A stretch of DNA of 64,000 nt, from the NCBI GenBank assembly GCA_021847015.1, contig JAJZVW010000003.1, forward strand, positions 108,099 through 172,098, read 5' to 3'. The notes beneath the pieces were generated by a model that searched no databases, was not told the DNA's origin, and was given only the letters and a program-made list of their open reading frames with translations. This DNA is from Pseudomonadota bacterium. Its GTDB lineage: Bacteria; Pseudomonadota; Alphaproteobacteria; Rhodospirillales; Magnetospirillaceae. Below are positions 29,493 through 38,015 of the stretch, piece by piece. Each line of letters begins with the position of its first letter. Within the stretch, counting starts at the first letter, position 1. The position numbers were made by a program, and so were the translations under genes.

Positions 29493-30020
29493 ATGGACCG
29501 CTGGACGTTTTCCGTCGCCTTGACCGCCTCCGTCTTGGCCCTCGGCCACCCCATTCCGGCCGAAGCCCCCTTCCCCTCGCCCGAAGCCGAGGGCCGGCTG
29601 CAAATCCAGACGCCGCCGCGCCCGCGCCCGCAATCGCCGGTATCCCTGGCGGAATTCCGGTGCCTGGCGCTCAATGTCTATTACGAAGCCCGGGGCGAAC
29701 CTCAGGTGGGGCAGCTGGCCGTGGCCCGCGTCACCCTCAACCGGATCGACAACGGAAACTTCGCCCGCTCCATCTGCGGCGTGGTCCACCAAAGGAACGC
29801 GGCCGGCGTGTGTCAGTTCGGCTGGTTCTGCCGCCACCCCTCACCCCCGCACGGCGGCGACGCATGGCGATCGGCCGAGGCCGTTGCCGCTCGCGCCTTG
29901 GCGGGCGCCGAGGACCCCACCCGCGGAGCCCTCTATTTCAACCGCCGGAACCAGCGCTTGATGGAACACGTGCGCAGCCACCGGCACGTGGTCATCGGCC
30001 ACCAGGTGTTCTACCGCTGA
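29493..30020 (+). CDS. SleB-like cell wall hydrolase
   Basis: The 175-aa protein has an N-terminal signal-like hydrophobic stretch (about 5-24) and a Hydrolase_2 (SleB) domain with LNVYYEARGEPQVGQLAVA, the catalytic-type Glu in YYEARGE, and CQFGWFC. Proteins of this family cleave peptidoglycan glycan strands. It lies in the periplasm or outside. The gene ends three bases from the convergent DUF2336 gene. Confidence 0.88.
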   Translation: MDRWTFSVALTASVLALGHPIPAEAPFPSPEAEGRLQIQTPPRPRPQSPVSLAEFRCLALNVYYEARGEPQVGQLAVARVTLNRIDNGNFARSICGVVHQRNAAGVCQFGWFCRHPSPPHGGDAWRSAEAVAARALAGAEDPTRGALYFNRRNQRLMEHVRSHRHVVIGHQVFYR

Positions 30021-30022
30021 CC

Positions 30023-31300
30023 TTACCTGCCCTGGAGAAAATCGATCTGCCAGGCCATCTCTTCCCGCGTGAGCGGGAAATCGCCCCCTGCCGCCCGGAT
30101 CAGCCGGCCGGACGTCAGGTGCAGCAGCTTGCCTTGCAGCTGCGACGCGAGCGGCACGGACAAGCCGGCCTTCCACGCCACCGCGATGATGCCCTTCGCG
30201 CTTTGGGTCTCCACCGCCTTGCGAACCACCGGGACGGGCAGCCCTGCGAGGACGGCAAGACCGGCGACGACGAAGGCGTGATCGCCGCCCGCCAGCGCGG
30301 TGTCGATGGTCGTTTCGTCAAGCTGCCCCGCCGCGCGCAGGTTGCGGGCCCGCGCCAACGCCGCGGCCTCGTCGGCGGCCCGCTTGGCTTCCGCCTTGGC
30401 CGGCCCCACCGCCGCCATCTCGTCCAGGCGTTTGCGCACCACGACGGCCACCGCCCGGGCCGCTTCGGGATCCAGATCGTTCCGCTTCGCCAACGCCTCG
30501 AGCAGGCTGGTGGCGACGAAACGCGCCAGCTTTTGCGCGGTCTTGGCCGACAGACGGGGACGTTCGGCCAACGGCGCGTGCCAGGCTTCGATGTCGGCGG
30601 CGCGGTCGACCAGGCGATCCAGGGTCTCCTCGCGGATTTGCGCCGACGGATTGCCCAGCAGCACGGCGATGGCGTCGATGTCGTCGGAACTGGCGATGGC
30701 GTCGGCCACCGAGAACGTCACCACGCGGCGCTGGGAAATGGCCGACAGGGCTCCCGGAATCGGCGACCCCCGGATGATGTCGAGGAGGTCGTCGTCGGAC
30801 AGCACCGGCGAATACTGGAGAACCGGCGCCGCGACGGCGATTTCCGCATCGCGCGCAAGGCGGCGGATCACTTCGGGCGGAGCGTTGGCCACGTCCTTGA
30901 GCGTCTCGGCGAGGATCTGGCGGATTTTTGGAATCTGATCCTGCGCCAGCAGTTCCAGCGCCTGATAGGTGCTTTGCCGCAGGCGGTCGTGCTCGCGGCC
31001 CGACAGGCCGGGCGCCAGCCGGGCGATCTTGCCCGCCAGATCGCACCGCACCGCCTCGTCCTTGTCGGTGGCGAGCTTGATGTTGGCCTGCGGCGGGCTG
31101 GCGGAGTTGGCCGCGACGCGGCGACGCACTTCGGCCACGGGGTCCTGCGCAAGGTAATAGAGAACCTCCGGGCGAAGGTCGCCGCGGGCGGCCAGTTGGG
31201 CGCGCACCGCGGCATCCTTGTGCGCCGCAAGCTCGCGGGATTCCTCGTAGGTCAGGGGGCGATCCCGCTGGAACAATCGTTTGAGGAAGCCCAGAGCCAT
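30023..31300 (-). CDS. DUF2336 domain protein with HEAT-like repeats
   Basis: The 425-aa protein consists of repeated helical pairs such as AQLAARGDLRPEVLYYLAQD and VRRRVAANSASP, a pattern seen in alphaproteobacterial DUF2336 proteins. No catalytic residue or membrane segment is visible, so a scaffold or protein-binding role is likely. It follows the diguanylate cyclase gene by three bases on the same strand, so the two are probably co-expressed, suggesting a cyclic-di-GMP-related pathway. That link is inference. Confidence 0.82.
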   Translation of the reverse strand: MALGFLKRLFQRDRPLTYEESRELAAHKDAAVRAQLAARGDLRPEVLYYLAQDPVAEVRRRVAANSASPPQANIKLATDKDEAVRCDLAGKIARLAPGLSGREHDRLRQSTYQALELLAQDQIPKIRQILAETLKDVANAPPEVIRRLARDAEIAVAAPVLQYSPVLSDDDLLDIIRGSPIPGALSAISQRRVVTFSVADAIASSDDIDAIAVLLGNPSAQIREETLDRLVDRAADIEAWHAPLAERPRLSAKTAQKLARFVATSLLEALAKRNDLDPEAARAVAVVVRKRLDEMAAVGPAKAEAKRAADEAAALARARNLRAAGQLDETTIDTALAGGDHAFVVAGLAVLAGLPVPVVRKAVETQSAKGIIAVAWKAGLSVPLASQLQGKLLHLTSGRLIRAAGGDFPLTREEMAWQIDFLQGR

Positions 31301-31303
31301 CCC

Positions 31304-32938
31304 CTAGGCCCCCGTCCCGCCGGGCGGCATGGACAAGCGCCAGTCCCCCTTGCCGTCACGCTTAACCTCGTACATGGCACGATCGGCGCGTGCCACCAGC
31401 TGTTCCAGGGTCTCGCTGCTGTCGCCCACGTGGACGGCCACTCCCAGCGACAAATGCAGCGGCCGTTCCGGCGATCCGGAAAAACGCTCCAGTTCGCCGA
31501 CACTGTCCATCAGCTCCTCGCAGCGGTGCCGAACGGCTTGTTCTCCGGCGCCATCCAGCCACAGCGCGAACTCGTCGCCGCCAAGCCGCGCCACCAAATC
31601 CGCCGGACGGGTATGGCGCAGCAGCATGTCGCGCACGGCCAGCAGCGCCTCGTCGCCCGTCTGATGACCGTGGACGTCGTTGACCCACTTGAAATTGTCG
31701 AGATCGCAGTAGATCAGCGCCGCAGGCTGGCGCTCGCGCGAGAGCCGCTGGTAGCGGCGGGCGATTTCCTCGAAGAAAGCCCGCCGGTTGTAAAGGCCCG
31801 TCAACGAATCGGTTCGCGACAGCCGCAGGATGCGCTCATGGTTGGCGATCTGCTCGTTGGCCAGCCCAACCTGGTTGGCGACGTCGTCCATCAGCAGACG
31901 GTCGTCATCGCCCCATGCCGGACGAGCCGCCGCGCGCCACACGCACAGCGCGCCATTGATTGAGTGGCGGTAGCGGGTCACCGATGCCAGCGCCCGCCAC
32001 CCCTCGGCATCGGATTCGTAGTGGTCGGAGCCCAGGAAGGAATCGAGGACCGGCTTTTCATCCCCGGCATCGCCGAATTGCGCGGCCAAGGCGAAATCCG
32101 ACGCTTCGGGCAGGATGCGGAAGATCTGACAGCCCGTGGCGCCCAGCACCCGCGCGGTCGCTTCGGCCGCGGCGCGCAGCATATCGGCCGGTTCGACCTC
32201 GTCGCGAATGGTCCGGACGATATAGGAGAGAAGCCTCTCGCGATTGCTGGCGCGCAAGAGCGCGGCATCGCGCAAGCGTTCCTGGGTCACGTCGCGGCAA
32301 ACCCCGCGCGCCCCCAGCCAAGTACCGCCCTCCCCGCGGATGGGCCGCGCGGAAGCGAGCAGGCAAGCCTCGCTGCCGTCGGCCTGGCGCATCCAGACCT
32401 CGACATCGACGACCGCTATCTTGGTGGCGAACGGCGGAGAGCCCTGGCCATCCCCGTCACGCACCAGGAAGCCCTCCGGCTGGCTCCCCACCAGCTCATC
32501 GGCCGAAAACCCCAGGGCGCCCTTGGGACTGACGAAGACGAAACACCCGTCCGCCCCGACCTCCCAGGCAAAGTCGCTGGAGATGTCGACGAGATCCTTG
32601 TAGCGCTGCCGGGATTCCACCAGCGCCGAACGGAGCTTGCGTTCAAGGGTCACATCGCGCCCCAGCACCAGCACCCGCCGCCCGCCGGCAGGCAGGGTGA
32701 CGAACTCCACCGCCAGTTCGCCGCCATCCTCGTTCGCGAGCACCTCGACCACGGCCTGAGGCTGACCGCCACCCCGGCGGATCAGCGCGGCCACCCCCAA
32801 TGCCTGACCCCGGGCCAGGGCTGCGCGCAACGGCTCGGCACGGCTGTTGGCGGCCACGATCGCGCCATCGGTTTCGAACACCGCCGCGGGACCGGGGTAA
32901 ACCGACAAAGCCGCAGCGTCGAGGTTGGCCACCTCCAT
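31304..32938 (-). CDS. Diguanylate cyclase with PAS and GAF-like sensor domains
   Basis: The 544-aa protein has a weak PAS-like segment (about 5-95), a PAS domain (about 105-230), a GAF-like domain (about 235-365) and a C-terminal GGDEF domain. The active site is intact in RLGGDEFALWL, and an inhibitory RxxD site (RPAD) precedes it by five residues. It should make cyclic di-GMP under feedback control. No membrane segment is visible, so it senses a cytoplasmic cue. It is coupled to the DUF2336 gene downstream. Confidence 0.93.
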   Translation of the reverse strand: MEVANLDAAALSVYPGPAAVFETDGAIVAANSRAEPLRAALARGQALGVAALIRRGGGQPQAVVEVLANEDGGELAVEFVTLPAGGRRVLVLGRDVTLERKLRSALVESRQRYKDLVDISSDFAWEVGADGCFVFVSPKGALGFSADELVGSQPEGFLVRDGDGQGSPPFATKIAVVDVEVWMRQADGSEACLLASARPIRGEGGTWLGARGVCRDVTQERLRDAALLRASNRERLLSYIVRTIRDEVEPADMLRAAAEATARVLGATGCQIFRILPEASDFALAAQFGDAGDEKPVLDSFLGSDHYESDAEGWRALASVTRYRHSINGALCVWRAAARPAWGDDDRLLMDDVANQVGLANEQIANHERILRLSRTDSLTGLYNRRAFFEEIARRYQRLSRERQPAALIYCDLDNFKWVNDVHGHQTGDEALLAVRDMLLRHTRPADLVARLGGDEFALWLDGAGEQAVRHRCEELMDSVGELERFSGSPERPLHLSLGVAVHVGDSSETLEQLVARADRAMYEVKRDGKGDWRLSMPPGGTGA

Positions 32939-33102
32939 TGCGATCTCCGTGCCTGTGCGTAGCCGGGACCGGGCCCTTGCCGCCCTTTTGCCGAACCGCC
33001 TCAGGGTTTATGTCCTACCATATTGCCAGGGAGCAACGAACCCGAAAGTGGTACGGGAGTTGAGGGCTTGCCTAATTATGTGCCGGCCGCTACCTCTTGC
33101 CC

Positions 33103-33807
33103 ATGAACGCGCCCTCCGCCGACCCTCGGAGAACCGGCCTCGGCCATGTCGAGGCCTGGGTCTTCGATCTGGACAACACCCTTTACCCCGCGGCGTCGAG
33201 CCTATTCCCGCAAATCGACGTGCGCATGCGCCGGTTCATCGCCGACCGGCTGCATCTGCCGCTGGATGAAGCCTTCGCCTTGCAGAAGCGCTATTACCGG
33301 GAATTCGGCACCACCCTGCGCGGGTTGATGCTGGTGCATGGCGTCGAACCGGACGCCTTCCTGGACTATGTCCATGACATCGATCATTCGGTCCTGGAGC
33401 CGGAGCCGCGTCTGGACAGGGCGCTGTCCTGCCTGGACGGGCGCAAGATCATCTTCACCAACGGTTCGGAAAGCCACGCCGTCAAGGTTCTCGACCGCCT
33501 GGGGATATCGCGGCATTTCGAGGCGATCTTCGACATCGCCGCCAGCCGCTACCTGCCCAAGCCGAGCCCCGAGGGCTATTCCCTGATGGTGGCCCGTCAC
33601 GGCCTGTCGCCGCGGGCGACCGCGATGGTGGAAGACATCCACCGCAACCTGCGGCCCGCCGCGGCCATCGGCATGACCACCGTGTGGGTGCGTCAGCAGG
33701 ACCACCCGGACGCAGCGATCCTGGGCCAGGACGACACGGACCTCGCCCATGTCCACCACGTCACCGACGACCTTCCCCGCTGGCTGGAACAGGCCGGCGC
33801 CAGCTGA
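33103..33807 (+). CDS. Pyrimidine 5'-nucleotidase (HAD superfamily)
   Basis: The 234-aa protein starts with the HAD motif WVFDLDNTLYP, followed by the cap region, motif II IFTNGSE, and motif IV MVEDIHRNL. It is like the Sdt1-type pyrimidine 5'-nucleotidases that accompany dapD/dapE in many Alphaproteobacteria. I chose the ATG at 33103 over a TTG six bases upstream. It is convergent with the chorismate mutase gene, ends seven bases apart. Confidence 0.85.
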   Translation: MNAPSADPRRTGLGHVEAWVFDLDNTLYPAASSLFPQIDVRMRRFIADRLHLPLDEAFALQKRYYREFGTTLRGLMLVHGVEPDAFLDYVHDIDHSVLEPEPRLDRALSCLDGRKIIFTNGSESHAVKVLDRLGISRHFEAIFDIAASRYLPKPSPEGYSLMVARHGLSPRATAMVEDIHRNLRPAAAIGMTTVWVRQQDHPDAAILGQDDTDLAHVHHVTDDLPRWLEQAGAS

Positions 33808-33813
33808 CGAACG

Positions 33814-34116
33814 TCACGCCCCCTCGTGGAACCGCCTCCAGATCTGGCTTTCGTAAATGATGAAGGCGTCGATCATGGAGCGGTAGATGTTCTCGACGAG
33901 ACCGGCATCCATTCCGCATTCCATCGCCTCGTGGCGGACCTTCCGGATCACCGCCTCGATACGCTCCCGATCCACCACCTGGCTTTTGCTCGCCTTCAAC
34001 TTTCCGGCCTGTTCGACGAAAAGCGTCCGCTCGGCCAGAAGCTCGACGATCCGGCAATCGAGACGGTCGATGTTTTCACGCACCTCGGCCAGGGACTTGC
34101 AATCGATCACGATCAT
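33814..34116 (-). CDS. Chorismate mutase, AroQ type
   Basis: A 100-aa all-helical protein that should convert chorismate to prephenate for phenylalanine and tyrosine synthesis. It shows VRENIDRLDCRIVELLAERT, the Lys in AGKLKASKS, and a final helix with FIIYESQIWRRF. Length and pattern fit a monofunctional AroQ enzyme. Its start lies three bases after the gshA stop, so it is probably co-transcribed with gshA. Isochorismate-pyruvate lyases are similar in sequence and cannot be excluded. Confidence 0.88.
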   Translation of the reverse strand: MIVIDCKSLAEVRENIDRLDCRIVELLAERTLFVEQAGKLKASKSQVVDRERIEAVIRKVRHEAMECGMDAGLVENIYRSMIDAFIIYESQIWRRFHEGA

Positions 34117-34119
34117 CTC

Positions 34120-35487
34120 CTAATAGGCGTATTCCTTGAACAGCGGATCGACGCTGCCCCGCCATGGCCCGTGGTAGGCATCGAGCATCTCGTCCGCCGC
34201 GGTGCGCCCCGAGGCGGCGATCGCCTGCAGCGCTTCCAGGTGAAGGGTTTCATCCCGGCCCGACGGGGTCAATCTGTGCCGCCGCGACAAGCCGGCGCCG
34301 GCCAGGGTCAAGACCTCCAACGCGACGTCCCGCAAGGCCCGGCCGCGGACAGTCGCCTTGAGACCGAGGCGCGCCACATCACGCCTCAGGTTTTCCCGGT
34401 CCTCGGCCGTCCACGGCGCCACAAGGTCCCAGGCGGCATCGAGGACGCCGGAATCGTAAAGCAGCCCCACCCAGAATGCCGGCAACGCGCACAGACGCCG
34501 CCACGGCCCGCCGTCGGCCCCCCGCATCTCCAGATAGCGCTTCAGGCGCACATCGGGGAAGGCCGTCGTCAAATGGTCGTTCCAGTCGCCCATGGTGGGC
34601 AATTGCCCCGGCAGGGCCGCCAGCTTGCCGGCCAGGAAATCCCGGAAACTTTGACCCGACGTGTCGATGTATTCACCGTCGCGATAGACGAAATACATTG
34701 GAACGTCGAGCATCCAGTCGACGTAACGCTCGAACCCCATTCCCGGCTCGAACGCGAACGGCAGGGAGCCGGTGCGGTCGGGATCGGTATCGGTCCAAAC
34801 ATCGGCGCGCGACGACACGAGGCCGGACGGCCTGCCGTCGACGAAGGGGGAACTGGCGAACAGCGCGGTGGCCAGCGGCTGGAGCGCCAGCGAGACCCGC
34901 AGCTTCTTCACCATGTCCGCTTCCGACTGGAAATCCAGGTTCACCTGCACGGTGCAGGTGCGCAGCATCATGTCCAGCCCCTTGCCGCCGCGCTTGGGCA
35001 TGTAGTTGCGCATGATGCGGTAGCGGCCCTTGGGCATCCAGGGGATGTCCTCGCGCCGCCATTTCGGCTGGAAGCCGACGCCCAGGAAGCTGATGCCCAG
35101 CTCCCCGGCGACGCACTTGACCTGTTCGAGGTGATGATGGGTTTCGCAGCAGGTCTCGTGAATCGAGGCCAATGGCGCACCCGAGAGTTCCAGTTGCCCG
35201 CCGGGCTCCAGGCTGATGTTCGCGCCGGTCCCGTCGGTCAGGGCGATGATGCTCTCCCCCTCGTAGACCGGCGACCAGCCCTGCCCGATCAGCCCTTCCA
35301 GCACAGCCCTGATGCCGCGCCCACCCTCATACGGCAACGGCCGCAAATCCTCGTCGGTGAAGCCGAACTTCTCGTGCTCCGTTCCGATACGCCACGCCTC
35401 GGGCGGCTTGCAGCCCTGTTCCAGATATTCCACGAGTTGGCGCTTGGACGCGACGGACTCGCCACTCGGCTTGGCAGGTGCGGACAT
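34120..35487 (-). CDS. gshA: Glutamate-cysteine ligase, plant/alphaproteobacterial type
   Basis: It joins glutamate and cysteine, the first step of glutathione synthesis. The 455-aa protein belongs to the GCS2-like group shared by Alphaproteobacteria and plants: WRIGTEHEKFG near the N-terminus, LEPGGQLELSGAP, LGVGFQPKW and MPKGRYRIMRNYMP. Length is typical. The gap before it (about 113 bases) contains TTGACG but no convincing -10. It is followed by chorismate mutase. Confidence 0.95.
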   Translation of the reverse strand: MSAPAKPSGESVASKRQLVEYLEQGCKPPEAWRIGTEHEKFGFTDEDLRPLPYEGGRGIRAVLEGLIGQGWSPVYEGESIIALTDGTGANISLEPGGQLELSGAPLASIHETCCETHHHLEQVKCVAGELGISFLGVGFQPKWRREDIPWMPKGRYRIMRNYMPKRGGKGLDMMLRTCTVQVNLDFQSEADMVKKLRVSLALQPLATALFASSPFVDGRPSGLVSSRADVWTDTDPDRTGSLPFAFEPGMGFERYVDWMLDVPMYFVYRDGEYIDTSGQSFRDFLAGKLAALPGQLPTMGDWNDHLTTAFPDVRLKRYLEMRGADGGPWRRLCALPAFWVGLLYDSGVLDAAWDLVAPWTAEDRENLRRDVARLGLKATVRGRALRDVALEVLTLAGAGLSRRHRLTPSGRDETLHLEALQAIAASGRTAADEMLDAYHGPWRGSVDPLFKEYAY

Positions 35488-35600
35488 CGGACGATATTTC
35501 CTGGACCCGAGTGGGAGGTCTTGGCGGATGGACGTCGGCTAGCAAACTCTGCCAGGGCGATGCCCGTCAAGTTTGATTTGGAACATCTTAAAAATAAAAA

Positions 35601-36527
35601 TCATTCCAGGCGCGTGCCGGAAGGAACTGGAAAACCGCGCAGCAGATCGTCCGCCGCCAGCGGGGCCTTGCCCGCGCGCTGCACGCGGCGAAGCCGCAAC
35701 GCTCCGCCATCGCACGCGATGGTCAGGTGGTCGTCGAGGACCGTGCCGGGCACGCCGCCGACGAGCACCGCCTCGGCCGCCAAGACTTTAACCCGCTCGC
35801 CCCCGAGTTCACACCATACTCCCGGCCAGGGGTTGAGCGCGCGCACCATCCGTTCCAGGTCCGCCGCGGGACGGGACCAGTCGAGACGCCCCTCCTCTTT
35901 TTCGAGCTTGCGGGCGTAGGTGACGCCGTCGCCGGGCTGGGGTTCGGCCGCCAGACGCCCCGCCGCCAGACCATCGAGGGCCTCGACGATCATTCGCGCA
36001 CCCATGGCCGCCAGCCGGTCGTGCAACCCGGCCGCCGTGGTGCGGGCGGTGATGGGCACCGCCTCGCGCAGCAGCATGGCGCCGGTATCCAGCCCTTCGT
36101 CCATCCGCATGATGGTTATGCCCGTTTCGGAATCGCCGGCAAGGATGGCGCGCTGGATGGGCGCCGCGCCGCGCCAGCGCGGCAGCAGCGACGCATGGAC
36201 GTTGAGGCACCCCAACCGGGGGGCATCCAGGATGGCTTTGGGCAGGATCAGGCCGTACGCCGCCACCACCGCCGCGTCGAGGCCCAGCGCGCGGAAGGAC
36301 TCGTGCTCCTCGGCCGATTTCAGACTTTTGGGTGTGCGGACCTCCACGCCCCGCGCCGCCGCGAACGCATGGACCGGCGAGGGCTGCTCCTTGTGGCCGC
36401 GCCCGGCGGGACGGGGCGGCTGGCTGTAGACGCGGACCACCCGGTGGCCGGCATCCAGCAACGCGGCGAGGATGGGAACGGCGAAGTCCGGCGTGCCCAT
36501 GAAGGCCAACCGCATGGGCGGGATCAC
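35601..36527 (-). CDS. fmt: Methionyl-tRNA formyltransferase
   Basis: It formylates initiator methionyl-tRNA using 10-formyl-tetrahydrofolate. The 308-aa protein has [12 protein letters not shown], the folate-binding segment [17 protein letters not shown], and the C-terminal tRNA-binding domain. Its start overlaps the def stop by four bases (ATGA); an internal ATG at 36515 is an alternative. The def-fmt pairing is standard. Confidence 0.97.
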   Translation of the reverse strand: MIPPMRLAFMGTPDFAVPILAALLDAGHRVVRVYSQPPRPAGRGHKEQPSPVHAFAAARGVEVRTPKSLKSAEEHESFRALGLDAAVVAAYGLILPKAILDAPRLGCLNVHASLLPRWRGAAPIQRAILAGDSETGITIMRMDEGLDTGAMLLREAVPITARTTAAGLHDRLAAMGARMIVEALDGLAAGRLAAEPQPGDGVTYARKLEKEEGRLDWSRPAADLERMVRALNPWPGVWCELGGERVKVLAAEAVLVGGVPGTVLDDHLTIACDGGALRLRRVQRAGKAPLAADDLLRGFPVPSGTRLE

Positions 36528-37045
36528 CGGGCCACGGCGGTCTCTTTCCGCGCCTTGGTGAGCTTGCGCAGGATCATGTTGCGGCGCAGAGACGAAATGT
36601 GGTCGATGAACAGAATTCCGTCGAGATGATCCAGTTCATGCTGGATGACCGTCGCCAGCAGGCCGTCCGCCTCCACCTCGCGGATCTCGTTTTCCGGGTC
36701 GAGATAGCGTACCCGCACCGACCGGGGCCGAACCACCTCGGCGTAGTTCTCGGGAACCGACAGGCACCCCTCCTCGTAGGTGTTGTCGTCCTCGGAAGCC
36801 CAGACGATCTCGGGATTCGCCATGCGGATGGGGGAGCGGTCGGCCTCGGTCTTGCCGATGTCGACGACCACAACCCGCTTGCTCACCCCCACCTGCGGAG
36901 CCGCCAGCCCGATCCCCGGCGCGGCATACATGGTCTCCAGCATGTCGTCCATCAGCCGAACGACGTCCGCGTCCACCGTGTCCACCCGGGCGGCCCTCTG
37001 CTTCAGGCGCGGGTCGGGAGCGGTGAGGATGGGAAGAATGGCCAT
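36524..37045 (-). CDS. def: Peptide deformylase
   Basis: It removes the formyl group from new proteins. The 173-aa metalloenzyme has all three motifs: [13 protein letters not shown] (metal Cys) and HELDH (two metal His and catalytic Glu). I chose the ATG at 37045, which gives the usual [15 protein letters not shown] start; an upstream in-frame start would add 29 residues. It heads the def-fmt pair. Confidence 0.97.
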   Translation of the reverse strand: MAILPILTAPDPRLKQRAARVDTVDADVVRLMDDMLETMYAAPGIGLAAPQVGVSKRVVVVDIGKTEADRSPIRMANPEIVWASEDDNTYEEGCLSVPENYAEVVRPRSVRVRYLDPENEIREVEADGLLATVIQHELDHLDGILFIDHISSLRRNMILRKLTKARKETAVAR

Positions 37046-37128
37046 GACGAAGCGAACCCTGGTGTTGACCCCACGCTCAGATAGGGCGGCGACGCGGGAA
37101 CCGTCAAGCGCCACCCCGGCGGCCATCA

Positions 37129-37159
37129 GCAAAAAGGGCCCCCGATGACGGGGGCCCTT
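37129..37159 (-). terminator. Rho-independent terminator after the BAX-inhibitor-like gene
   Basis: On the minus strand AAGGGCCCCCG pairs with CGGGGGCCCTT around a four-base loop and is followed by TTTTTGCTG. It lies 25 bases after the stop of the gene at 37184. It is the clearest terminator in the window. Confidence 0.88.
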
Positions 37160-37183
37160 CGTGCGTGGCTTTCCGCCCGAGCC

Positions 37184-37906
37184 TCAGTTGTCGCGGCGAA
37201 CGCCGAGGAACTGAAGCATGAACAGGAACAGGTTGACGAAGTCGAGATAGAGGGCCAAGGCGCCCATCACCGACTTCTTGGCGGCGATGTCGTAGCCGTC
37301 ACCCTCCCAGTACATCTCCTTGATCTTCTGGGTGTCCCACGCGGTCAGCCCGGCGAAGATCAGCACGCCCGCCGCCGAGGTGACGAACTGGATGGCGGCG
37401 CTGTGCAGGAACATGTTGACGAGGCCGGCGATGATGATGCCCCACAGCCCCATGATCAGGAACGACCCGAATGCCGACAGGCTGCGCCGGGTGGTGTAAC
37501 CGTAGAGGCTGAGCCCCGCGAAGGATGCCGCGGTGATGAAGAACACCCGGGCGATGCTCTCCCCGGTATAGACCAGGAAGACGGAGGCGAGGGACGCGCC
37601 CATCAGCGCCGAATAGACCCAGAACAGCCCCTTCGCGGTCGATACCTGCATCTGGCTGATGCGCACGCCCAGGAAGAACACCAGCGCCAGCGGCGCCAGG
37701 ATCACCACCCAGCGGAGCGGCGTGCCGAAAATGAGCTGGGTGGCCGCCGGCGAACTGGCGACCAGCAGGGCGACGATGCCCGTGAGGGCGAGGCCGGAAG
37801 CCATATAGTTGTACACGCCAAGCATGTACTGGCGCAGGCCGACGTCGATCTGCGCGGCTTCCGCCTGCGCGGTGGACATATACCTGCGATCGGATCCGAA
37901 GGCCAT
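37184..37906 (-). CDS. BAX inhibitor-1/YccA family membrane protein
   Basis: The 240-aa protein has seven hydrophobic segments, the family arrangement of BAX-inhibitor-1-like inner-membrane proteins. Diagnostic stretches are MGASLASVFLVYTGESIARVFF (given here as its parts MGASLASVF and YTGESIARVF), FGSFLIMGLWGIIIAGLVN and FAGLTAWDTQKIKE with the conserved Asp. Homologues act as calcium leak channels or as partners of membrane proteases such as FtsH. It is transcribed alone, between a promoter candidate and a strong terminator. Confidence 0.92.
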   Translation of the reverse strand: MAFGSDRRYMSTAQAEAAQIDVGLRQYMLGVYNYMASGLALTGIVALLVASSPAATQLIFGTPLRWVVILAPLALVFFLGVRISQMQVSTAKGLFWVYSALMGASLASVFLVYTGESIARVFFITAASFAGLSLYGYTTRRSLSAFGSFLIMGLWGIIIAGLVNMFLHSAAIQFVTSAAGVLIFAGLTAWDTQKIKEMYWEGDGYDIAAKKSVMGALALYLDFVNLFLFMLQFLGVRRDN

Positions 37907-37924
37907 GGGGGTTCCTTTTGTCTC

Positions 37925-37940
37925 CGTTATAGAGATAACG
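37925..37940. promoter_or_regulatory. Small inverted repeat in the BAX-inhibitor-like gene leader
   Basis: CGTTAT and ATAACG are separated by four bases. The site lies between the promoter candidate and the ribosome site AAAGGAA, a possible operator or leader hairpin. No regulator can be named. Confidence 0.4.
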
Positions 37941-37944
37941 CGGT

Positions 37945-37974
37945 CTAATATGGACCAGACGCGGAAAGAATCAA
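37945..37974 (-). promoter_or_regulatory. Candidate promoter of the BAX-inhibitor-like gene
   Basis: On the minus strand TTGATT (37974-37969) and TATTAG (37950-37945) are separated by 18 bases, about 40 bases before the start codon. The region is AT-richer than its surroundings. Confidence 0.5.
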
Positions 37975-38015
37975 GTTAACGTGCCGCCATCTTTCGCACC
38001 CTCCGGTGTAGAGAG

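Noticed and set aside
29660..31963. A 767-codon plus-strand frame across the SleB-like and DUF2336 genes
   Set aside because: Antisense shadow of the DUF2336 and cyclase genes, with low-complexity His/Gln/Arg composition.
35547..35570. Promoter for gshA
   Set aside because: TTGACG is present on the minus strand but no acceptable -10 element occurs at 16-18 bases spacing.
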